Part shown: positions 27,840 through 33,732 of the stretch, piece after piece
Position numbering within the stretch: the first letter of the stretch is position 1
How the letters are laid out: the number at the start of each line of letters is the position of its first letter
Origin: Betaproteobacteria bacterium RIFCSPLOWO2_12_FULL_62_13
Lineage (GTDB): Bacteria; Pseudomonadota; Gammaproteobacteria; Burkholderiales; SG8-41
Direction: 5' to 3'
DNA length: 33,732 bases
Assembly: GCA_001771985.1 (NCBI GenBank)
Contig: MERG01000017.1
Span: 1-33,732 of the forward strand
Made by a program: the position numbers and the translations under genes
Notes under the pieces: generated by a model
What the model saw: the letters and a program-made list of their open reading frames with translations, nothing else
What the model was told of the DNA's origin: nothing
The model's database searches: none

Positions 27840-29486
27840 ATGACCGCGCGCCGAAGCACGAAAACACTCGCGCTCGGCGCGGCCGCGGCGCTCGCCCTAG
27901 CGCTCGCGGCGGGCGCGCACGCCACCGACCGGCCGTCGAAATCGAAACCCGCCGTGACGCCCGAGCTTCTCGAGCAGGGCAGCGCCGTCTACTTCAGGCG
28001 CTGCAGCTTCTGCCACGGCCTCATAGGCGACGGCGATGGGCCGGCGGCGGAGTTCCTCGATCCGCGGCCGCGCGATTTCACGCTCGGCACCTACAAGTTC
28101 CGCACCACGGAGAGCGGCAAACTGCCGACCGACGAGGACCTCTTCCGCACGGTGAGCCGCGGCCTACCCGGCACCGCAATGCAGGCGTTCGACAACGAGG
28201 TGATCAAGAATGGGCTCACCGAGGATGAACGGTGGGCGGTGATCGCCTACATCAAGACGTTCGCGCGCGAATTCAAGGACCCCGCATTCGACCCCTACAA
28301 GCAGGTCATCGCGCTGCCGAAGAACCTGCCGGCGATGAGCGAGGCGACCATCGCGAAAGGCAAGGAGGTCTTCGAACACGCCAAGTGCTGGGAGTGCCAC
28401 GGCAAACAGGGGCGCGGCGACGGACAGAAGGCGTTCGACCGCACCGACGACTGGGGCTTCCCGATCCGCATCCGCAACGTGACGCACCCGTGGAAGATCA
28501 AGGGCGGCACGGCGGTCGAGGACATCTACATGCGGTTCACGACCGGCATCAACGGCACGCCGATGCCTTCGTTCGTCGAGGGGGTCAAGAAGGAAGAGGA
28601 CCGCTGGTACCTCGCCGCCTACATCAAGTCGCTGCAGCACAAGCTGACCGAGCACCAGGTGCTGAAACCGCAGCGCGCCGAGGGCGAGGTTCCGTCGGCG
28701 CCGGAGGACGCGGCGTGGGCAAAGGCCCAGCCGATGGACATGCGGCTCGCGGGTCAGGTGGTGGCGCCGCCGCGCTGGCAGAACCCGAGCGTCGAACTCG
28801 CCACGGTGCGGGGGGTGGCGAACGACAAGGAGATCGCGTTCCTCGTGCAATGGGACGATCCGTTCAAGGACGCGATCCACAAGGAGGACCAGGAGTTCGA
28901 CCCGAAGGACATCGCCAAGGTCGGCGCGTACAACTCTTACGTCGATCCGTACAAGATGGTGCCGCGCAAGCTCGAGACGTTCCGCGATGCGGTGGCGCTC
29001 CAATTCCCGGTCAAGCTTCCCGAAGGCACCAAGAGGCCGCACTTCCTGCGGGGCGACGCGTCCAATCCGGTTCACCTGTGGGTGTGGAAGGCCGACTTGG
29101 AAGAGCAAGGCAAGCGCTCGGCCGAGGAGGCGATCGCGCGCGGCTGGAAGCAGCCCGCCAAGGCGCTGCCCGACAAGCAACAGCTGGTGAGCGGCAAGGC
29201 GCAGTGGAAGGAAGGCCGCTGGAGCGTGGTCATGAAACGCGCGCTCGTCACCGGCGACGGCTCCGGCGTGCAGTTTGTTCCCGGCGCGTTCATTCCCATG
29301 TCGATCAACGTCTGGGACGGCTCGAACGGCGAGCACGGCCTGCTGATGGCCGTGTCGACGTGGCACTACGTGTTCCTAGAGGCGCCCACGCCGATGCGGG
29401 TGTACGGCTATACCGGTTTTTCGGTGCTGCTCACCGGCGTCCTGGGTTTCGGGCTGATGAGGAAAGCGCAAAGGAGTGAATCATGA
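27840..29486 (+). CDS. Di-heme cytochrome c fused to ethylbenzene dehydrogenase gamma/NxrC-like heme-binding domain, C-terminal TM
   Basis: CSFCH and CWECH in the N-terminal half; C-terminal half 'PMDMRLAGQVVAPPRWQNPSVELATVRGVANDKEIAFLVQWDD...FIPMSINVWDGSNGEHGLLMAVSTWHYVFLE' resembles EB_dh; TM tail 'TGFSVLLTGVLGFGLMRKAQ'. Confidence 0.85.
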   Translation: MTARRSTKTLALGAAAALALALAAGAHATDRPSKSKPAVTPELLEQGSAVYFRRCSFCHGLIGDGDGPAAEFLDPRPRDFTLGTYKFRTTESGKLPTDEDLFRTVSRGLPGTAMQAFDNEVIKNGLTEDERWAVIAYIKTFAREFKDPAFDPYKQVIALPKNLPAMSEATIAKGKEVFEHAKCWECHGKQGRGDGQKAFDRTDDWGFPIRIRNVTHPWKIKGGTAVEDIYMRFTTGINGTPMPSFVEGVKKEEDRWYLAAYIKSLQHKLTEHQVLKPQRAEGEVPSAPEDAAWAKAQPMDMRLAGQVVAPPRWQNPSVELATVRGVANDKEIAFLVQWDDPFKDAIHKEDQEFDPKDIAKVGAYNSYVDPYKMVPRKLETFRDAVALQFPVKLPEGTKRPHFLRGDASNPVHLWVWKADLEEQGKRSAEEAIARGWKQPAKALPDKQQLVSGKAQWKEGRWSVVMKRALVTGDGSGVQFVPGAFIPMSINVWDGSNGEHGLLMAVSTWHYVFLEAPTPMRVYGYTGFSVLLTGVLGFGLMRKAQRSES

Positions 29487-30139
29487 AACGCAAGACCACC
29501 GTACTGCTGGCTGCCGCCCTGCTCGCGCTTGCGAGCGGCACCGTTCGCGCCGATGCCGCCGCGGGGGCGAAGCTCTTCCAGGCGAAGAAGTGCCAGGAGT
29601 GCCATTACACCGACGGCCCGGCGAGGGAAAAGACGATCGCCGACCAATTGGCGAAGAAGGGCCCCGAGCTGTGGTACGCGGGCAGCAAGTTCCAGAAGGC
29701 GTGGCTCGCCAAGTGGCTGCAGGATCCCAAGCCAATCCGGCCACTGAAGTACAACTCGCTCACCGAGAAGAACTCGGGCAACCACCCAAAACTCGCCGCC
29801 GCCGACGCTGCCGCGGTGACCGATTTCCTGATGAGCCTGGTGTCGAAGGACATCCAGGCGGGTCTGGTCAAGCCCAAGATGAACCCGAAGGGCCGGCTGG
29901 TGTTCACCAAGAGCATGCCGTGCAGCGGCTGCCACCAGTTCCCCGGACCGAAATTCACCGGCGGGTTGAACGGCCCCTCGCTCGCCGCCGCGGGCGAGCG
30001 GCTCAACCCGGACTGGATTCTCGCTTACCTCAAGGATACGAAAACGTTCAAGCCGGTCAGGCAGATGCCCGTCTTCGCCGGCCTGCTGAACGAAAAAGAC
30101 ATGCAGGCGGTGGCGGAGTTCATCTCCACCTTCAAATAG
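29483..30139 (+). CDS. Periplasmic di-heme cytochrome c
   Basis: Signal peptide; CQECH and CSGCH. Confidence 0.9.
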   Translation: MKRKTTVLLAAALLALASGTVRADAAAGAKLFQAKKCQECHYTDGPAREKTIADQLAKKGPELWYAGSKFQKAWLAKWLQDPKPIRPLKYNSLTEKNSGNHPKLAAADAAAVTDFLMSLVSKDIQAGLVKPKMNPKGRLVFTKSMPCSGCHQFPGPKFTGGLNGPSLAAAGERLNPDWILAYLKDTKTFKPVRQMPVFAGLLNEKDMQAVAEFISTFK

Positions 30140-30174
30140 CAATTGATGACCGGCGGTCGCGGAGGCAATGAGAC

Positions 30175-30540
30175 ATGAGCAGATTCGTCAACCTCGCAGC
30201 ACTTCTGATTGCAGTCGGCCTTCCGGTGAGCGCGCCAGCGCGCGCCGCCGACGGCGAGCAGCTCTTCAAGTTCTATTGCGCGCAGTGCCATGGGCTGCAA
30301 GGCAAAGGCGACGGCCCGAACGTCACCAAGGATTTCCCGGTCGATCCGCGCAACTTCACCAAGGCCGACGAGATGAACAAGCTCTCGGATGCGGACATCC
30401 GCAACGTGATCCTGGATGGCGGGCCGGTGGCGGACAAGTCGCCCATGATGCCGCCGTGGGGCAAGACTCTGTCCAAGGCGGAAGTGGATGCGCTCGTCAA
30501 GCATCTGCGCAATCTGTGCAAGTGCAAGGGCAAGCCGTGA
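30175..30540 (+). CDS. Small mono-heme cytochrome c
   Basis: 121 aa; signal peptide; 'GEQLFKFYCAQCHGLQGKGDGPNVTKDFPVDPRNFT'. Confidence 0.9.
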   Translation: MSRFVNLAALLIAVGLPVSAPARAADGEQLFKFYCAQCHGLQGKGDGPNVTKDFPVDPRNFTKADEMNKLSDADIRNVILDGGPVADKSPMMPPWGKTLSKAEVDALVKHLRNLCKCKGKP

Positions 30541-30545
30541 CCGCC

Positions 30546-30650
30546 ATGGCGCGATCGGGCAAACGAACGCTCGCCGATTACGTGATTTTCGCCGGCATGG
30601 CGGCCAATGCGGTTGTCATCGTGCTGATCCTCTATTTCTACGTGTTCTAG
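30546..30650 (+). CDS. Short single-TM protein (34 aa)
   Basis: ATG..TAG: MARSGKRTLADYVIFAGMAANAVVIVLILYFYVF; basic N-terminus plus one TM helix, packed between operon genes. Confidence 0.6.
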   Translation: MARSGKRTLADYVIFAGMAANAVVIVLILYFYVF

Positions 30651-30688
30651 GAGCCGGTTTTTTCTGACTTGTCGCCTGAGGTTTTGAG

Positions 30689-30811
30689 ATGAAGCTCAGC
30701 CACATGGACACGCGCGAGCAGGGCGGCACCGACAGGTACGCCTGGGCGGGACCGGCATTATTTGTCGTCGTGCTGGTCGCGCTAGTCGTGTTCTTCTGGT
30801 GGTTTCTCTGA
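30689..30811 (+). CDS. Short single-TM protein (40 aa)
   Basis: ATG..TGA: MKLSHMDTREQGGTDRYAWAGPALFVVVLVALVVFFWWFL. Confidence 0.6.
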   Translation: MKLSHMDTREQGGTDRYAWAGPALFVVVLVALVVFFWWFL

Positions 30812-30823
30812 AGGAGGCCGGAC

Positions 30824-30940
30824 GTGAAGGACCATCTGGTTCCCCTCGTGGTGGCGTTTGCCGTCTGCGCGCTCGTCTTTCTCGGGCTCGACTACACGAT
30901 CATGAAGATGATGGGTCTGACGCTCATCTATCAGCCTTGA
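30824..30940 (+). CDS. Short single-TM protein (38 aa)
   Basis: GTG..TGA: MKDHLVPLVVAFAVCALVFLGLDYTIMKMMGLTLIYQP; preceded by AAGGAGG at 30811. Confidence 0.65.
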   Translation: MKDHLVPLVVAFAVCALVFLGLDYTIMKMMGLTLIYQP

Positions 30941-30951
30941 AAGGGGCGCGC

Positions 30952-32778
30952 GTGAAGACGGGTTCGTGGTCGAAGGTCTGGATACCGTGGCTGCTGCTCG
31001 TGGCCGTCGCAATGCTTTTCGGCGCGGATCTGCTCGCGCCGGACGTGGCCATCGCCGCCGAGCCGGCCGCGGCCGCGGAGGCCGCCAAGGCGCCCGCCTT
31101 CCCGCCCGCGCCGAAGCTCTCCGCCGCCGACTACCCGCAGATCGCGGGCGTAAACGGGCGCGTCGCCGTCTGGCTCGCGGCACAGCTGCACCTGTGGTTC
31201 GCCGCGTTCGTGCTCGCGGTGCCGATCTTCGTGTTCGTGATCGAGGCGATCGGCATGGCAACGCGCGACGAGCGCTACGACAGCCTCGCCTACGAGTTCA
31301 TCAAGGTGAGCATCACGGCCTACTCGCTCACCGCCATTCTCGGCGGGCTGCTGCTGTTCTTCCTGATCATCTTCTATCCCCACCTGTTTCAGTACCTCGC
31401 GACCATCTTCAGGAAGAGCATGATCTATTACGCGCTGCTGTTCTTCGCGGAGAGCGGCGTCCTCTACCTGTATTACTACGGGTGGCACTGGCTTCAGGGC
31501 GGGTTCAGGAAATGGATGCACCTCACGCTGGGGCTCGTGCTGAACGCGGTCGGCACGACCTTGATGTTCCTCGCCAACGCCTGGGTCACGTTCATGATGA
31601 GCCCGGCGGGGGTGGATGCCGCAGGCGTGTTCAGCGGCGACACCTGGGCGGCGATCCACAACGCGCTGTGGAACCCGATCAACATCCACCGCGTAGTCGC
31701 GAACGTCGCTTTCGGCGGATCGATCGTCGGCGCTTACGCGGCGTACCGGTTCCTGAACGCCGGCACGGCCGAACAGAAGGCCCACTACGACTGGATGGGC
31801 TATACCGCGAACTTCGTCGCGATCTCGGCGCTGCTGCCGCTGCCCTTCGCCGGGTACTACCTCACCGCCGAGATCTACGCCTACAGCCAGCAGATGGGCA
31901 TCACCTCGATGGGCGGGATCTTCGCGTGGCTGTTCATCATTCAGGCGGTGCTGATCGGCACGCTGTTCCTGTCGGCGAACTACTACCTATGGTGCGGCAT
32001 GGGGCGCAGCGACGGCGCGGTCCGCTACAACGGCTACGTCAAGTACCTCGCGATCGTGATCGTCGGCGCGTTCCTGGTCTGGTTCACGCCGCACACGCTG
32101 GTACTCACCAACGAGGAGCTGAAGGCGCTCGGCGGGCCGTACCACAAGTTCCTGGGGCCGCTCGGCATCATGCCCGCGAAAAACATTGCCGTGAACACGA
32201 TGATCGTGTTCACGACGCTCAGTTTCCTGATGTACCGCCGCGCCAACAAGATTCCCACGGTGTCCTGGGTCAAGGCCGGCAATGCCGCGCTGGCCGGGCT
32301 GTTCGCCGCTGGAATCCTGAACATCCTGTTCCTCGGCGTCTATCACGGGTACTTCACCAACACCGTATACAAGGTCGCCTCTTCCATCCCGCAGGTGCTG
32401 ACGACGCTCACCATCATCGTCGTCAGCACGGTCATCGACACCTTCATGTACCGCGGCGCAAAGGAGGTTGCGCCGCTGCGCTGGGGCCGGGTGCCCGACC
32501 GCGCGCAGTACGCGCTTTTTTTGCTGGCCGTGGCGTTCACCTGGCTGATGGGGCTGATGGGCTACATCCGTTCCGGGCTTCGCCAGCACTGGCACGTGAC
32601 CGATATCTTCCGTGACGCCTCGCCCGATGCGTTCACGCCGACGCTCGGCTACGCGGCCAACGTGGTGTCGGTTGGCGCCCTCATCTTCATGGCGCTGGTC
32701 ATCTTCGTGTTCTGGGTCAGCCAAGTGAGCGCCAGGCACACGGCCGCAGCCGGTTACTGGAAGGCCGAGGCCGCGTGA
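30952..32778 (+). CDS. CydA-like membrane protein, copy 2
   Basis: 'GRVAVWLAAQLHLWFAAFVLAVPIFVFVIEAIG', 'NPINIHRVVANVAFGGSIVGAYAAYRF'; clear paralog of 23741..25888. GTG start. Confidence 0.87.
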   Translation: MKTGSWSKVWIPWLLLVAVAMLFGADLLAPDVAIAAEPAAAAEAAKAPAFPPAPKLSAADYPQIAGVNGRVAVWLAAQLHLWFAAFVLAVPIFVFVIEAIGMATRDERYDSLAYEFIKVSITAYSLTAILGGLLLFFLIIFYPHLFQYLATIFRKSMIYYALLFFAESGVLYLYYYGWHWLQGGFRKWMHLTLGLVLNAVGTTLMFLANAWVTFMMSPAGVDAAGVFSGDTWAAIHNALWNPINIHRVVANVAFGGSIVGAYAAYRFLNAGTAEQKAHYDWMGYTANFVAISALLPLPFAGYYLTAEIYAYSQQMGITSMGGIFAWLFIIQAVLIGTLFLSANYYLWCGMGRSDGAVRYNGYVKYLAIVIVGAFLVWFTPHTLVLTNEELKALGGPYHKFLGPLGIMPAKNIAVNTMIVFTTLSFLMYRRANKIPTVSWVKAGNAALAGLFAAGILNILFLGVYHGYFTNTVYKVASSIPQVLTTLTIIVVSTVIDTFMYRGAKEVAPLRWGRVPDRAQYALFLLAVAFTWLMGLMGYIRSGLRQHWHVTDIFRDASPDAFTPTLGYAANVVSVGALIFMALVIFVFWVSQVSARHTAAAGYWKAEAA

Positions 32779-33593
32779 GTAATTTCCTCAAGGTCGTGGT
32801 GTTCAGCCTGCTGGTGATCGCGTTTTTCGCCGGCTTTTCCAATTTCGGCGTCCCGCAGATCGAGCCGGCGCCGCCGCCCAAGGAGGAGAAGCTGGAGCTC
32901 GGCGCGATGACCATCGACCAGTTCGTCGCGCTGGGCAAGAAGCTCTTCGAAGGCAAGGGCACCTGCACGCTGTGCCACAACCCCGTAGGCGGCCGCGCCC
33001 CGCTGCTCGACCGCGCCGCTGCGGCGGCCGCCGAGCGCCTGAACGATCCGCGCTACAAAGGCAAGGCGAAGAACGTCGAGGATTATCTGTACGAGTCGAT
33101 GGTGGCGCCGTCCGCGTACGTGGTTTCCGGCTTCGGGAAGGCGGGAACCAACGACACGGAGAGCCCGATGCCCGACGCGTCCTCGGGCAGCATCCGTTTG
33201 TCCGAGGCGGAACTGAGGGCTGTGGTCGCGTACCTCCAGGACCTGAGCGGGGTCGAGGTGACGGTCAAGATCCCGACCGAGGTCGGAACAGAGCAAAAAG
33301 CCGAAGCGAAGCCCGCCCAGCGCCCGCCGGCCAAGAACGCGGAGGAGCTGATTGCGCAGTTCGCCTGCACCGCCTGCCACAAGATCGGGGCGCAGCCGGG
33401 CGGGCCGATCGGGCCGGACCTCAGCAAGATCGGGGCCACTAAGGATGCCGAATACCTGCGGCGCGCAATCCTCGACCCCAATGCCGACGTGGCGAAGGGC
33501 TTCGCGCGGGGCTTGATGCCAGCCAACTACGGCGAGCAGCTCTACGCCAGGGAGCTGGAAATGCTGGTGGCGTATCTCGTTGCGTTGAAATAG
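32775..33593 (+). CDS. Membrane-anchored di-heme cytochrome c (paralog of 25881..26858)
   Basis: N-terminal TM; CTLCH and CTACH; GTGA overlap with copy 2 of the CydA-like gene. Confidence 0.9.
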   Translation: MSNFLKVVVFSLLVIAFFAGFSNFGVPQIEPAPPPKEEKLELGAMTIDQFVALGKKLFEGKGTCTLCHNPVGGRAPLLDRAAAAAAERLNDPRYKGKAKNVEDYLYESMVAPSAYVVSGFGKAGTNDTESPMPDASSGSIRLSEAELRAVVAYLQDLSGVEVTVKIPTEVGTEQKAEAKPAQRPPAKNAEELIAQFACTACHKIGAQPGGPIGPDLSKIGATKDAEYLRRAILDPNADVAKGFARGLMPANYGEQLYARELEMLVAYLVALK

Positions 33594-33609
33594 CGGGGAC
33601 GAGCACGCG

Positions 33610-33732
33610 ATGAAATGGCGAGTCCCCAGGCTGGCGCAGGCGGTGCTGACCGTCGCCGGCATCTACGCCGCGTTCAAGCTCGTGTTCGGTGTCCTCCTCG
33701 GCCAGCCGATCCCCTCGAGCCTGCTCACCATG
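33610..33732 (+). CDS. 5' end of a membrane protein, probably the paralog of the cytochrome c at 26855 (runs off window)
   Basis: ATG 33610, MKWRVPRLAQAVLTVAGIYAAFKLVFGVLLGQPIPSSLLTM, open to the end; resembles the N-terminus of 26855..27838. Confidence 0.5.
   Translation, partial: MKWRVPRLAQAVLTVAGIYAAFKLVFGVLLGQPIPSSLLTM

Noticed and set aside
1-33732. CRISPR arrays, tRNA or rRNA genes
   Set aside because: No regularly spaced repeats, cloverleaf-like or rRNA-like sequence noticed on either strand; a tRNAscan-SE/Infernal run was not possible.

Overview
The window looks like a GC-rich proteobacterial chromosome segment, probably betaproteobacterial (inferred from gene content only). Almost all genes are on the + strand. 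Left part (1-6.4 kb): an MlaC 3' end, a TctC/Bug-type solute-binding protein, a carboxymuconolactone decarboxylase/AhpD-like gene split by an in-frame TGA that is probably selenocysteine (CxxU motif, SECIS-like hairpin with a GGUCU loop), decayed CBS and AraC fragments, and a sensor kinase plus sigma54 (NtrC-type) regulator pair. At 6.4-6.9 kb there is a scar of gene fragments, including a relic of a CydA-like gene whose relatives lie 17-25 kb downstream. At 7.1-12.1 kb there is a likely tetrapyrrole-handling module: a double UspA protein with four PCP_red-like (BchB/ChlB C-terminal) repeats, a NirJ/AhbD-like radical SAM protein with a fifth PCP_red repeat, and a HemY-like oxidase. A second two-component set follows; its first regulator carries an apparent frameshift and its kinase an in-frame stop. 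From 15.0 kb to the window end there is one long, tightly packed unit: a cupredoxin-like protein, two di-heme cytochrome c peroxidase/MauG-like proteins, a Tat-Rieske protein and an AioA/IdrA-type molybdopterin oxidoreductase. Together these resemble the iodate reductase idrABP1P2 set. They are followed by a HEAT-repeat protein and two paralogous CydA-like/cytochrome c modules with three short single-TM ORFs between them. I count 14 CXXCH motifs in 8 proteins. Strong -24/-12 (sigma54) promoter matches sit directly upstream of both the tetrapyrrole module (7143-7158) and the redox operon (14966-14981), which suggests one co-regulated respiratory system. The biochemical function is inferred, not shown.
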